Source of the DNA: Macrosoma leucophasiata
Lineage: Eukaryota; Arthropoda; Insecta; Lepidoptera; Hedylidae
DNA length: 64,000 nucleotides
Direction of reading: 5' to 3'
Assembly (NCBI GenBank): GCA_036365455.1
Contig: JAWQUS010000004.1
Coordinates: 5,463,501 to 5,527,500, forward strand
Shown here: one piece after another, positions 1 to 10,779 of the stretch
How positions within the stretch are numbered: position 1 is the stretch's first letter
Layout: every line of letters begins with the position of its first letter
Program-made: the position numbers and the translations under genes
Notes under the pieces: model-generated
Told to the model about the DNA's origin: nothing
The model's input: the letters and a program-made list of their open reading frames with translations, nothing else
The model's database searches: none

Positions 1-529
1 CGACAAAAAGTCGCATTCCTTTCAAAAGCGGCACTAAAGTTTCAGAAAAGCCGACGACGCCCGATCGCGGCCGAATCGAATCGAACAATAGTTCCACTTA
101 CCGACCCAGAGATGTCGTTAGCTCCTGCTGCGAGGACACAAATTTAACAGACTGATTTAAATAGCTTTGCTTTGCCATTGATGTCATTTTGTATTCATTT
201 TATTTTACTGTTAGTATAAGTAGATTCTGACATAAAAACTTTGGTATTCTACAATTAGGTACTACTACTACCTACTTACAAAAATAATGACTATCCTTGA
301 AAAAAGTATGACCAACTCAATCTTTTTTTTTATTGAATAAAAATAATTAGGTACATAATTATATGCAAGTTCTATTTCCGTATAGATTACGTTGGCCAAG
401 GTACTACGTTCTATAACACTGTAGTCCACTATATTTTTGGAATACTGTACTAAGTTTTATGAAATAAAGATTTTTCTTATTTAATTATTATTATTTATTC
501 ATAAATAGATACCTAATAATATAATAATA
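1..529. other. No gene recognised; GC-rich first 150 bases
   Basis: The first 150 bases are richer in GC and CpG than the AT-rich sequence that follows. No convincing open frame is present. On the minus strand a GTAAGT donor-like site lies at 96-101 and an AG acceptor-like site at about 128. This could be the edge of a gene beyond the window, but nothing confirms it. Confidence 0.3.
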
Positions 530-840
530 ATAATGGTAACCCTTTACACGTCCCACTAGTGGGCAGTGCTGGGCACGAGTCTCTCCCCTTTTTTGGGGGG
601 AGGCCTGGAGCTTACGCCACCATCTGCTCCAAAGCGGGCTGGTGGAGATACAGGTTAGGGGCCAACCCGATGTCGAATGTTTTCAAACCGCCCATAAGGC
701 CTCCGAAAAGGCTTACCGATTGCTATCTATCGATAGCAACTGGGACCGACGGCTTAACGTGCTCTCCGAAGCACGAAAACGCGCATTTTAATTTGCCACT
801 AGCGGTCACCCATGGCTTGCGATCTACACCAGCCGCATAG
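530..840 (-). mobile_element. SINE-5S copy with its 5S core deleted
   Basis: Read on the minus strand this matches the complete SINE-5S at 23068-23416: the GGTGTAGATCGCAAG start, TGGGTGACCGCTAGTGGC, GTGCTTCGGAGAGCACGTTAAG, the run of Cs and Gs near 580-605, and an ATT-repeat tail at 510-535. About 40 bases between GATCGCAAG and TGGGTGACCGC are missing, which removes most of the 5S-derived promoter. The open frame across it is a repeat artefact. Confidence 0.8.
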
Positions 841-1335
841 CAATGAACGCTTCATAAATAAATAGATACATACGGTCTCTAACATGTTAGCATGTTGTTA
901 TTTAACTAATTACTTAGATAACAATATTAATTAGATAACAGTGCTGAAATGCGCTATTTTCAAGTTGTCACAATAGCCCAATGTAGTAGCAGTCATTCAA
1001 ATACATATCTAAAGTCTAGAGAAACACTATGATTGCCCAATGTCCTATTGTCCGTAATAATTATGATATTTTACAAGGTGGAAATGAACTAGTAGAAATT
1101 GTCCTATTTAACTTTTTAACCTCATTGTTAACGCTTTTTGAGTGGCCCTCCGGAAATCGCATTACATTTTTTGTATACTACGACCAAACCGATTTGATCC
1201 TCGAAGTTCTCAAGCAGTATAAAATCAGTCCGCGAATATACAATGTCTTATATTCGCTGATATGTTCCGACTTAGAATATTGAATCAAAAATCAATTTTA
1301 TTGAGCAAGCTTTTAAGCAAATTGATATTGCATTG
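841..1335. other. Unassigned AT-rich DNA with an orphan frame
   Basis: No repeat family recognised. An 84-codon plus-strand frame (1029-1283) has no domain I know and sits in AT-rich DNA between repeats, so it is most likely a chance frame. Confidence 0.3.
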
Positions 1336-1480
1336 AATAGTTTTTTTTATATGAAGGTGGCAAACAAGCATGCAGCTCACATTGATGTTAAATGATGACT
1401 TCTCTGGTTTTTGTTCAAATAGACAGAAAAACCAGAGGTCAAAACGTAGATGCGATGCTATCCCTGAGACCTATTATATT
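1336..1480 (-). mobile_element. SINE-A, old fragment
   Basis: The 3' part of SINE-A in reverse: T run, GGTGGCAAACAAGCATGCAG, CACATTGATGTTAAATGATGAC, then a diverged middle (CCAGAGGTCAAAACGTAGATG, CCTGAGACC). The GAGACC and GTCAAAACGTAG spellings belong to the older subfamily. An inverted AAAAACCAGAG/CTCTGGTTTTT pair lies at about 1400-1435. Confidence 0.75.
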
Positions 1481-1509
1481 TAATACGGGGCCTTATGAGA
1501 GTATACTCG

Positions 1510-1755
1510 TAGAATAGTTTTGTTTTATGTAATAGAAGTGACAAACAAGCATGCAATTAACATTGATGTTAAATGATGACTGCAGCCTATAGACACCCCA
1601 CAAAGACCAAGGTCAAAATGCAGACGCGTTACCACTCCTGAGGCCTAAGGTGTTATGCCTCTGTGCCGGGAATAACAGGGCCGTACATTACCATTTAGCG
1701 GCAAATATATTAGGTAATGCGGTGGTCCCTACGCCCGCGAGCTCCGTCACTGGAG
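1510..1755 (-). mobile_element. SINE-A, nearly full copy
   Basis: Starts with TTTATGTAATAGAAGTGACA, passes CTGCAGCC, GAGGCCTAAGGTGTTATGCC, GGGCCGTACATTACC and GGTGGTCCCTACGCCCGCGAGC and ends at CACTGGAGCTG. Lacks the GAACACGATAGTGCTGAACAC segment. Young subfamily by its CCGCGAGCTCCG end. Confidence 0.9.
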
Positions 1756-1760
1756 CTGTA

Positions 1761-1835
1761 AAAAATATTGGATAGTAATTTTTAACTTTAACTTTACTTT
1801 ACTTTTACTTTAACTTTTTTAACTTAATTTTTAAC
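1761..1835. repeat. Low-complexity ACTTT-rich tract
   Basis: Irregular repeats of TAACTTT and TTTAC units between SINE-A and SINE-B, probably grown from a SINE tail or target. Confidence 0.7.
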
Positions 1836-1836
1836 T

Positions 1837-2135
1837 GCGTCGGTAGCCTAGTGGTAGCAGGCCACTACTACTACGCTGAGGTCCTGGGTTCGATTCCCGG
1901 GTAGGGGTTATCAGAGATAATGGTGTAAAGATCTCTGGTTCTATTGGGATTTTTCAATTTTCTGGAAATTCCCCAGTACCTCGAAGTTTGGCAATGTGCA
2001 CGGAGATGTCAACAGGCTCGCCACCTGTAAATGGGCCAAAACGTAACCGGCGAATCGTGGGTGTTTGCATGTATGCTTGAATGCATGCATTCACCTCTGC
2101 CTACCCCTTCGGGGATTACAGGCGTGAAGTTACGT
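1837..2135 (+). mobile_element. SINE-B, complete copy
   Basis: Begins with a tRNA-like head: box A-like TAGCCTAGTGGTAGC at about 1846 and box B GGTTCGATTCC at about 1888, followed by CCGGGTAGGGG. The body continues through CAGAGATAATGG, TTCTATTGGGATTT, TTTCTGGAAATTCCCCAG, GCCACCTGTAAATGGGCC and ends CCCCTTCGGGGATTACAGG then CGTGAAGTTACG. The internal pol III promoter is intact in outline, so this copy best shows the family structure. It is a pseudo-tRNA, not a working tRNA gene. Confidence 0.88.
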
Positions 2136-3420
2136 AATTTTTAATTTGTGTGTTCATAATACATAGAGAACAATTTACGTTAAAGCTTTACTGGGGTGAT
2201 GTGATATAGTAAGTTCTAAACTGCCTTGAAAAAGCTGCACAGCTAAAAATATTGATGTTTCTGACATTACATTGTTGTAAATTGCCATACGATGCTAATG
2301 CGAATTGCTTCTCAGTCAATAATGAGCGAATCGCGAGAGTAACAATTTGTAACAAAAAACACCGTAAGATACTTGGATACCAAAAACAGGTATATGAATG
2401 TATCATGAACATTTTTTTTCTTTCAAGACTGCCCTTAATTTACATAATAAAGAAAATAATCGCTTTGTGAAACAACTAATTAATCGTTCACAAAACTAAT
2501 TTGTCAGTTAAGTAGAAAACATTTGCTTATCTGATAGGCACAATCTTGTCTCGATATCATATTGGCTTGAAATGGCAGTTGAAATGATAAGAAGAACCTG
2601 TTAGGGGTTAAAAAAAGGTTTATACCTACTTACATTTAACGCAGTGGATTAGCAAAGAATTTGTACGCCATCGGTTACGGTTTTTTTCTCGAGTGGCACA
2701 AGGAATTATAAAACCTAGCCTATTCATGATGAATCTGAGAATCTTGAGTATTTAATGAGAATCACGGCTTGTTAAGTGTATCTGAAAACTGAATATTAAT
2801 TCATTGTTTACATAAAAAGCATTACTTCTTCTTACATAGCAACATTATTTTATTCCACTGTTGCTAGATAGTAGTTTTCGAGAAATAATCAGTCTAGCCA
2901 CAGATTCTTTATATGACCACGCGATTAACGTGTTAGCCTCTAATAACGTAATTCGTCTTTTTCACTTAGGTACAATAAATCTCTCCTGTTGCGCGATGCC
3001 TGTCCCAAATATTTCTTCGACATACAAACATTTACAAAATACAAATAACAAGATTTATTCTAATTATAACAAAATACTTGTAACAATAACAAAATAAAAT
3101 ATACTATCAATGATCAAAACTATTGACGCAATGTACAATTAAGTAATGAGAATCACACACCGGTCACAAATCGATCAAAGCATCACAATCGTAACTACCG
3201 ATTTCGATTCCGATTTACTTTTTGATTCCCGATGCCGCCACATCAAAGATACCGTCGAACATTCGTCATGGAGCTACTCGTACTAATGTTAACAATAAGG
3301 TTTTTTTAGAGCACTTTTATATAAAAAAATGATCTATTTTATCTTTCAATCATATGAGAATATGGAATACTTATAGTCACACTTGTTCCTAATGTGCGGA
3401 AATTGTGATATTTTAATAAC
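2136..3420. other. Unassigned AT-rich DNA
   Basis: No repeat or gene recognised. Short frames at 2252-2470, 2188-2412 (minus) and 2861-3097 show no domain and mirror the AT-rich composition. Confidence 0.35.
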
Positions 3421-3905
3421 TATTCACAGAGACATAACAACTAAAGTCTCAGAGGTGGCAACGCATTTGACCTCTGGTTTTTTTGTAGATGACTGAGGTT
3501 TCCTCGTAAGAGGCGACTAAAAGGGGAATGAATCGCGGGCAGCTAGAGTGGGGGCTCTAGCCGTCCAGAACTCGCGGTTCCGTGAGGACGGCGACCGTGG
3601 TTGCCGCAGGGCGTTGTGGTATGCGCAGAATGGGGCTGTCAGAGTCCCCGTGAACGAGCCTTATGGTGGCCAAGTGCGTGGGGAGGAACCGGAGCAGTGT
3701 TTTAGTGTACCCGGATCCCTCCGTTTCGTGCACTGAAGTCGGCACCGAGGTGGTTTTAGAGGGTTCCAGTCCCTCATATCCCGACTCTCTCGCCCTAGAG
3801 AGCCGGTTGAAAGCATAGACATTTCCACCTGGTTAAATAAATACTAGGTATAGGCTGCAGTCATCACTTAACATCCATGTATACTGCATGCTTGTTTGCC
3901 ATCTT
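3421..3905 (+). mobile_element. SINE-A, old copy split by a GC-rich insert
   Basis: The left piece (3421-3489) has CAGAGACATAACAACTAAAG, GGTGGCAACGCATTTGACC; the right piece (3843-3905) has TATAGGCTGCAGTCATCAC, ATGCTTGTTTGCC. Both are plus strand and in order, so one SINE-A is interrupted by the sequence at 3490-3842. The 5' half is absent. Confidence 0.75.
3490..3842 (+). mobile_element. GC-rich insert, probably part of a LINE
   Basis: A block much richer in GC than its surroundings, starting TTTCCTCGTAAGAGGCGAC and running to GAGAGCCGGTTGAAAGC. Overlapping 62-codon frames occur on both strands and neither resembles a domain. The composition and the GTAAGAGGCGACTAAAAGG wording resemble 5' regions of lepidopteran LINEs; that is a memory-based guess. 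It interrupts an old SINE-A copy. Confidence 0.4.
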
Positions 3906-5099
3906 CGTTAGATAAAAAAACACACACTGTATTGAGATATTTGGTTGTTGTAAGGTTTTTAGCCCCAAATATTCACTTCTAAGCAATGTAAAATGCAAAA
4001 CTATCCTAACCCTTTCATAATAACAAAACAAAATTAAATAAATTTACCTACCTATATGTATCTACTTAATTATAATTTTTTAAAGATTCTTATATGTATG
4101 TATTTTCTGTCAAATTGTTATCCAAAATTGAAGCCATTGTAAACAAAAACAACGTAAACAACGAAATAAAAAGACTAAAAGAGCGAAAATAAAAAATGCC
4201 TTTGAATATAAACTTAATAACACAGCATGGATCTAAATACGATTCAACAGCATAGAGTTGAGAAAATTAATAAATCCTCGATATTCAATTTGATACTTGT
4301 CTTATGATCGATTTATTTACTCTCCATTACGCTCGTATTTACTCGTAAAAAAGTATTTTTGATACCTCCCAAAATATGTGTACAAAGATTCATGATGTTT
4401 GGTTTAGAAGTTTTTGCGTGGAAGTATAACAAACAATCTTATTACTTCAGATTTTTTTTTAAATTATTATTTATTCATGACCATAGATACAAAGTCTTTC
4501 AGTCGTATACATATTGAATTTCACATTTCCTTAAATTAATGGATATCCTTAAGGAAGATGACGATGATTAAATGGTTCCATGAGGAATATGATGAGATGG
4601 CTCCAGTAAAGCGATGGGGACTTTACTGAAGTTTTTACGAAGTTTTGGAGGCAATACGAATAATCACTTTTCACTTCATAATATTACTTTCTTACACTCG
4701 TGGACGTTATCGAATGCTTTATGATAAAAATTCCACTATTTTTACACATAAAAACGCGACTATACACAAATTTCGAAAATAATGTCACGCAGCGACACAG
4801 CTCTTTTCCGCGTTCCCGCCAAAACTCTTATTACTTCAGAAATTAGAGAATGTTGCTAGTGCAGAAACTGAAGTTAAATTTCATGAATGTTGGCCTAGTC
4901 CAGGAAATTTTAGCTAATCCAAATGCAGAAATCGCAAAAGAATTATGTAAGTGAATACCTCGCCAGTAACATTTTCCTTTCTATTTCTTTAAATTATTAT
5001 CAGTAATGGTTTAAGTTAGTATTGGGTACGATGGGGTTGACATGTCGTGGGACAAAACCCCTTTAAAAAAATTGAATAAATAAAAAAATAACTTGTTAC
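3906..5099. other. Unassigned AT-rich DNA
   Basis: No repeat family or gene recognised. The phrase CTTATTACTTCAGA occurs at about 4437 and 4827, too short to call a duplication. Confidence 0.35.
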
Positions 5100-5350
5100 T
5101 TATTTATTTTATTATGTAATGGAGTGGTAAACAAGCATGCAGTTCACGTTGATGTTAAGTGATGACTGCAGCCTATAGACACCCGCACAAAGATCAAGGT
5201 GGTCAAACTGCAGATGCGTTACCACTCCTGAGGCCTAAGGTATTATGCCTATGTGCCGGAAATTACAGGGTCGTACATTACCACCTAACCGGAACACGAT
5301 AGTGCTAAACACTTCCATTTAGCGGCAAGAATATTAGGTAATATTAGGTG
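5100..5350 (-). mobile_element. SINE-A, 5'-truncated
   Basis: Reverse orientation from TTATGTAATGGAGTGGTAAAC through CTGCAGCCTATAGACACCC, GGCCTAAGGTATTATGCC and GGAACACGATAGTGC to ATTTAGCGGCAAGAATATTAG. The last block that should lead to GAGCTCCGTCAC is missing and replaced by ATTAGGTGTATGAGC. Confidence 0.88.
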
Positions 5351-6504
5351 TATGAGCACCAATACTTGTGCGTACTTGAGGTCTGACATGGATCATAAGA
5401 TAATATCTCTTGGGAAAACAGATGTTGTGGGAGAGACCTGTATGTGAAATCTCATAGATAAAATATTCAAGTCTTATATTAGTCTCAATGTACTGAATTT
5501 TATCAATAGCCATTATTTTCGTTCCTAGAATTATCGATGTAACAACATTACATCGATGTATCGATAAGAATAACATAATGTATACTTATTCATAACATAC
5601 TTGTAATATGTTTTTATAATTGATCAAACTCATTGTAAAGACTTCGAGGTGATGTCGAGCTAAAACTTATTTATATTTTCAGGAATGTCTATTCTATACA
5701 AAGATACTATTTTATAAAGCTTTATTCTGACTTTTAAATTAAGTTTTTCGAACGTGTTCGGATAATCGCAATAGCATATTGCAAACGCATAATAACCCAT
5801 TGACGGCCAGTTCTTCGGGAAATGCGTCTAACAAGAAACTTGTATTCAATTGAATTAAACCACATACAATGGGTTTAGTTCCAAAAAATTGTATTTACAA
5901 TCGACAGTTCAATACAAATGTCTTCATTAAGTACAAGCGCGGTATTCGAGCGGATAAAAAAAAATTGAACTCCCACATTGCGTTTCCGAGAACACCGCAA
6001 ACGTCAAATTCCACGTGTAATCGAATAAAATTATTCGAGTCCTAACAAAGCAATCGATCACCGCACTATATAAAATACCACTGTTAACTGAATGCACTAT
6101 GTTAAAGAACTTTTTTTGTTCGAAACGCGGTACGTTAGAACTTATTTGGAACTCCGATTTGAATTTGGCGGGTATTTTTGGCGCGAATTTTCGTCCGCGT
6201 AGGCCTGCGCTCGTCCCGGCGATTCACATGCTAGTGCGGTGACAATGCTCCCTCACGAAAACTCAAGTCGCCCCCTGTGGTTGTCCTAAACATCGTTTTC
6301 CCGCGCGTGTGTATACCCCCTAATCGAATAACAATCTGTAAGGGCAGCATTAATGATTCATTAATGCGGAGCAATCGCCGTTTTGACTTTCGACGTGCGG
6401 TACTCGAAACTTTGCGGTTATCCGTTTCGAAATTGAATTAATGACACTTAAATATGTGTTCTTAATTTGATTCAAAGATCTCATATGATACGGCAATTTT
6501 ATGA
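5351..6504. other. Unassigned DNA with a CpG-rich patch
   Basis: No gene recognised. Bases 6155-6330 are distinctly richer in CpG (GGCGCGAATTTTCGTCCGCG, CCCGGCGATTCAC). That could be a repeat or a promoter-like patch; no open frame supports a gene. Confidence 0.3.
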
Positions 6505-6645
6505 TTATAATATTTATTTTTCGCATTAACACATGCGAGTGAACTTTAGAAATTAAAGAAAAACTTGACTACGGGCAGGAATCGAACCTGCGAGCTCAGG
6601 ATAACCAGTGCAGCCGCTTTACCACTAACCTACCGAAGTCCCATT
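6505..6645 (-). mobile_element. SINE-C variant, single copy
   Basis: Left end carries the family tail (TTTTTCGCATTAACACATGC, AATTAAAGAAAAACTTGAC) and the right end a tRNA-like block in reverse: minus-strand GGTAGGTTAGTGGTAAAGCG (box A region) and GGTTCGATTCC (box B) between AGTC and GACT ends. The tRNA part differs from the main SINE-C type, so this is a second subfamily; its sister is at 20957-21048. Confidence 0.75.
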
Positions 6646-6904
6646 TAAATCGTTTATTAAATGTAGATACTTACAAACATACCATAACATGAGTTCTAGT
6701 TTGTTAATACGCTAAACAATGTAGTAACTTACTATCACATGGACACCTTTATATTACCTACATTTGTACCTATATAACCAAAAGTCTTGACGAATACAAA
6801 TTACAAACAAACCACCCTTGAGACCTAAGATGTTCTCCATTACAGAAAATACGGAGCTTATAGGTATATTACTAATACATCACCATCTAAGTATACTAAT
6901 AATA

Positions 6905-7440
6905 TAAAACCGGACAAGTGCGAGTTCGCCTCGTGTGGTGAGGGTTCCGTAATTTAAATAAATATTTTCGAAAATATTACAGATTTAAAATGCAGGGACA
7001 TAGCGGTTACGGTGGTACCGGCAGGGAGGGTTATATTATTAAGAATGTTCGATTTAATTTGAATTCTCAAACTTTTTATACCAGTAATCTATAAGCAAAG
7101 AACTATTTTCCACATTTTTTTCAAAATTTTTAGTTAAGTAGTTTCGGAGATAGGGAAATGGTCAATTTTCGTCGTTTTTCTTAAATAACTTCAAATTTGT
7201 TAATGCAAAAATTATTAAAAAAATATATCTGAGATGCTGACAACAACCTCTTTCATTTGATATGTCACACGACACAGTTTACGATTTTTTTTTTAATTTT
7301 CTGATTTACCCCCCGAAAGTGGCCTCCCTGTTTAAAATTTATTATTTTACTTGAACTGTTCATCTTTGGGTCACCAATTTACATATATTCATCAAATTTC
7401 AACTCAATCGGTTGAGTAGTTTCGGAGCAAATTGGCTGTG

Positions 7441-7475
<35 letters not shown>

Positions 7476-7530
7476 CACGAGTGATCCTATAAGGGTTCCT
7501 TTTTTCCTTTTAAGGTACGGAACCCTAAAA
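6905..7530 (+). mobile_element. FR element, long copy
   Basis: Begins ACCGGACAAGTGCGAGTTCG, then GAGGGTTCCGTAA. It runs about 620 bases and ends with a GACA tract (7440-7475), then TTTTAAGGTACGGAACCCTAAA. This start and end pattern is common in lepidopteran DNA as a dispersed element; the class is not certain. The frame is closed on both strands. Confidence 0.65.
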
Positions 7531-7599
7531 AATAGTAACTTCTGGACCAATTTAAAAAAATCTTATAATTTAATTTAGTCCATTTATCGAGAAAGGCTT

Positions 7600-7678
7600 A
7601 TACTATATAACATCACGTTAAGATGAATAGGAGAGGGTAGGTAAAATTGCAGCGACGCGAAGCCGGGACGGGCGGCTA
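7600..7678 (+). mobile_element. Helitron-like 3' end
   Basis: ACGTTAAGATGAATAGGAGA, then AGCGACGCGAAGCCGGGACG and GCGGCTAGT. The same end occurs at 33300-33364. CTAG followed by T fits a Helitron terminus (known for the superfamily); the 5' part is missing. Confidence 0.55.
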
Positions 7679-7769
7679 GTTATAAAAACAGTAACGCTGA
7701 AATTAAATGATATTAAAGAAAAATGGAGACTTCTTTCTCCTGTCTATAATAATTGCTATTAAAATAAAA

Positions 7770-7975
7770 TAAAATACGCTTACACTCACAGCCTTACAGT
7801 AGGTATAAACCTGTGCCGTGGGTGCCGTTGTCCACATACAACACATACACAAACACCCAGATCCGAAACAAATATCTGTAGGCCATACAAATATTTGCCC
7901 CGGTGCGAGGATCGAACCCGCGACCCTGCGAATCAAACGGTCATCTCACACCGCTGGACTAACCTAAGTCGTCTA
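7770..7975 (-). mobile_element. SINE-D copy
   Basis: In reverse: GTCCAGCGGTGTGAGATGAC (box A region), GGGTTCGATCC (box B) at about 7908-7920, then CAAATATTTGTATGGCC, GGATCTGGGTGTTTGTGTA, GGTTTATACCTACTG. The 77-codon minus frame across it is an artefact of the SINE. Confidence 0.85.
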
Positions 7976-8028
7976 CTAAAAAATCAAGATTATACTAGCA
8001 TTATTATAATGAACACTGAAATCACTAA

Positions 8029-8177
8029 CCCCCTTATTCATAAACGTATTTTAGCTAAAGTGTTGCTTAAATCTCCTTTGTCTTTTTCTATCCTGCACAT
8101 TTGACAATGTAACTGACAAAGACAAAGCATTTTATAGCCCAAAGGTATCTAATGTACGTTTATGAATAAGGGGGTAA
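8029..8177. mobile_element. MITE-2 copy 1
   Basis: Terminal inverted repeats CCCCCTTATTCATAAACG and CGTTTATGAATAAGGGGG enclose about 110 bases containing TAGCTAAAGTGTTGCTTAA and ACAAAGACAAAGCATTTTA. TAA flanks both ends, which would fit a 3-bp target duplication as in PIF/Harbinger (inference). Copy 2 is at 11850-11998. Confidence 0.85.
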
Positions 8178-8738
8178 AAATCTAGGAAATGTATTTTTTT
8201 TATTTCATTAGCAATATAACCACAACACGGAAACTAATATCATCTTAGCAAAACTTTGCCTTTCCGAAGCAAGAGTTGTACATTCCCCTCACAAAGGCCG
8301 AATATTTCTCCAATATTAGGGTAATATGACAGAACACTAGCAACATCCAGTGAATAATAAATAAACTGTTTTTTGGGGACACAAGCCGCGCTCTGTCAAT
8401 TATTTACCGCCAAATTATGGAAGTGTCTTAGGTGGTGGGAAAACAATGGCACATTTGGAATTTCAACAAATATTTGGTAAAAAAGTAAATATTCAAGTTT
8501 ATGGTTTCGTGTTCTTTTTTGTCTTTTTTTATATAATGTTCAATATTTTTTTTAGTTTTTTACAGATGCGTTGCCATGCCTGAATTATATATTTTTTCTC
8601 TATACAAAATCTGAAGCCCATCAGGTAGTACAGTCAGGAAACTCGACGCTTATCTAAAATCAATTAAATATAGCTTTTTTAATAGTACCTACACAGCAAC
8701 GCAACTCTATGCTTAAGCTTGCTTCGAACTAGTACTGA

Positions 8739-8876
8739 TTTTTTTTTTATGTATTGAAAGTGGCAAACAAGCTTTCAGTTCACATTGATGTTAAGTGATG
8801 ACTGTAGCCTATAGACACTTACACAAAGACCAGAGGTCAAAATGCAGATTTGTTACCACTCCTGAGGCATAAGGTG
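8739..8876 (-). mobile_element. SINE-A, 3' half only
   Basis: Reverse: T run, GGCAAACAAGCTTTCAG, CCAGAGGTCAAAATGCAG, CTCCTGAGGCATAAGGTG. It stops where the next SINE-A T-run begins at 8877, so the second copy inserted in or beside the first. Confidence 0.85.
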
Positions 8877-9166
8877 TTTTTTTTTTTTTATGTAATGGAA
8901 GTGGCGAACGAGCATGCAGTACACATTGATGTTCAGTGATGACTGCAGCCTATAGACGCCCACACAAAGACCAAGGTCAAAATGCAGATGCGTTACCACT
9001 CCTGAGGCCTAAGGTGTTATGCCTCTGTGTCGGAAATGACAGGGCCGTACATTACCACCTGACCGGAACACGATAGTGCTGAACACTAACATTTAGCGGC
9101 AAGTATATAGCAGTAATGCGGCCTACGCCCGCGAGCTCCGTCACTGGAGCTCTACCACCAGTAAAA
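8877..9166 (-). mobile_element. SINE-A, full-length copy
   Basis: Complete in reverse from the T tail (8877-8890) to GAGCTCTACCACCAGTAAAA at about 9145-9166, including GAACACGATAGTGCTGAACAC and GCCTACGCCCGCGAGC. Young subfamily. Confidence 0.93.
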
Positions 9167-9611
9167 AACTGGACTGACTGCACTAGTGGAATAATTATCT
9201 TCAAGTAGAAGAAAATACTTCCGCTAGTGTGTAGTAGTGGGGTGGTGTGGCGGTGGAACGCCAGTACAATATAGCCCACTAATATGTGTTTTCCAGAAAA
9301 ACACAAAAAACACAAAAGAGTTCAAATCCGTCAAACACCGCGAAACTTTGAAGAGATTCGGAGCACCTTCAATCACTTAGGTATTCGGCAAGTCAGGGGT
9401 ACACCAGTACGGTTCGCTTTACTGCCACCGTGGGACCACGCTCATAAAGTCAGCCGGGGGGGCACCTAATGAGGATTTATTCGCCAAGCGGGGCGCCACA
9501 GCCGCAGCTGCGGTTCAACATTTCATTTGTTCCGATAATCTGAAATATGTGCAACTAATAAGAATGCGCTTTTTTGCCGATATTCCGAGAATTCAAAATC
9601 TTTATTTAATA
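9167..9611. other. Mixed DNA, partly RepZ-like
   Basis: 9168-9240 (GACTGCACTAGTGGAATAA, ACTTCCGCTAGTG) resembles the far end of RepZ seen at 43740-43800. The remainder to 9520 is moderately GC-rich with no open frame I can identify. Confidence 0.35.
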
Positions 9612-9937
9612 CGTAACGTAAACGTAACTTCACGCCTGTAATCCCCGAAGGGGTAGGCAGAGGTAAATGCATGCATTCAATCACACATGCAAACACCCAC
9701 GACTCGCCGGTTACGTTTTGGCCAATGTAACAGGTGGCGAACCTGTTGCCATCTCCGGGCACATTACCAAACTCCGGGGTACTGGGAAACTTCCAGAAAA
9801 TGGAAAAATCCCAATAGAAGCAGAGATGAATGATTTTAAACCGTTGTCTCTGATAGTCCCCGACCCGGGAATCGAACCCAGGACCTCCAGCGCAATAGTA
9901 GTGGCCTGCTACTACTACGCTACTGAGTCACTTTATT
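9612..9937 (-). mobile_element. SINE-B, complete copy
   Basis: Reverse of the 1837 copy: starts CGTAACTTCACGCCTG, ends with box B in reverse (GGGAATCGAACCCAGG at about 9868) and the box A region near 9905-9925. Good full-length match. The 104-codon plus frame here is an artefact. Confidence 0.88.
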
Positions 9938-10061
9938 TAATGAGATGGGATTTCATATATCTTTGGTATAACAAGGGTTAAGTTAATTAATGATATTGTG
10001 TACATTTAGGGATAAGAAAATATATGGGGGATTCATGTCTTCAATGTTCAAGTTTATGTAT

Positions 10062-10200
10062 CGTCATCATCATTTCGGTGGAAAAACGTCCAATGCTGGA
10101 CCAAGACCCTCCCCAAAATGGAGGGAGATTATGACATAATCGCCACGCTTGGCATGTAGATTGCCGATCGCAACCAAAATACTTCGCTCGTGAATTCCTA
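10062..10200. repeat. RepZ fragment
   Basis: CATCATCATTTCGGTGGAAA, CGTCCAATGCTGGACCAAGA, then ATTATGACATAATCGCCACG and TTGCCGATCGCA, the same order of blocks as at 16062, 39291 and 43560. Confidence 0.6.
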
Positions 10201-10209
10201 AAAGAGATT

Positions 10210-10505
10210 TTTTGAATAATTTAGGTAGCAAATAAGCATGGAGTTGACATGTATGTTAGTACCACTTATCATCATCCATATACCACACAATCCATATACC
10301 ACACAATCATCTACAAAAAAACAGAGGTTTAAATTCAAAAGCGTTGCCACCACTGATGCGTAAATTGTTTTGATTCAGCGAAATAGTAAGGAGCCATATA
10401 TTACCATATAACCTGAACACTTCCATTTGTCAGCAGATGGATGAGCTAAATGCGGCGGTGTCTACACCTTCTAGCATCACACTAGAACTCCAGCACTAGT
10501 AAAAG
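10210..10505 (-). mobile_element. SINE-A, very old copy
   Basis: Recognisable only by the order of blocks: GGTAGCAAATAAGCATGGAG, CAAAAGCGTTGCCACC, GGAGCCATATATTACC, CTGAACACTTCCATTTG, GCGGCGGTGTCTACACC, AGAACTCCAGCACTAGTA. Diverged from all others, with a local ATACCACACAATCC duplication at 10280-10305. Confidence 0.65.
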
Positions 10506-10619
10506 AGAGTCAAGCAGATGGACAAACAAAGACGCGCCATTCGTAACGTAAACGATCCAGGACTCACTGATAGGCTCGAACATCTGGATCTGCGCAAAGA
10601 TGTTGGGAGTCTGTGCATT

Positions 10620-10775
10620 TTTTATTATCTCTTTTTGTTATGTTGAAAGATTGACAGACAAGCAGACGGGCCACCTGATGGAAAGTGATTACCGTCGCCT
10701 ATGAACATTTGCAACACCAGGGGAGTTGCCAACACGCTGCGAGCCCTGAAGGACTCTTTTGACTCCAGTTTTGAA
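10620..10775 (-). mobile_element. LINE 3' end (Jockey/CR1-like), reverse
   Basis: The minus strand reads AAGAGTCCTTCAGGGC, then GTTGCAAATGTTCATAGGCG, ACTTTCCATCAGGTGGCCC, GTCTGCTTGTCTGTCAA. The same order ends the LINE fragment at 38200-38545 on the plus strand. Only the non-coding 3' end is present. Confidence 0.65.
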
Positions 10776-10779
10776 GAGC

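Noticed and set aside
96..130. Minus-strand micro-exon between AG at about 128 and GTAAGT at 96-101
   Set aside because: Only 26 bases, with no supporting coding sequence on either side; such site pairs occur by chance.
559..840. 93-codon open frame as a gene
   Set aside because: Entirely within a defective SINE-5S copy; the similar frame at 19543-19848 is the same artefact.
7440..7480. GACA tract as an independent microsatellite locus
   Set aside because: It recurs at the same place in every FR copy, so it is part of the element.
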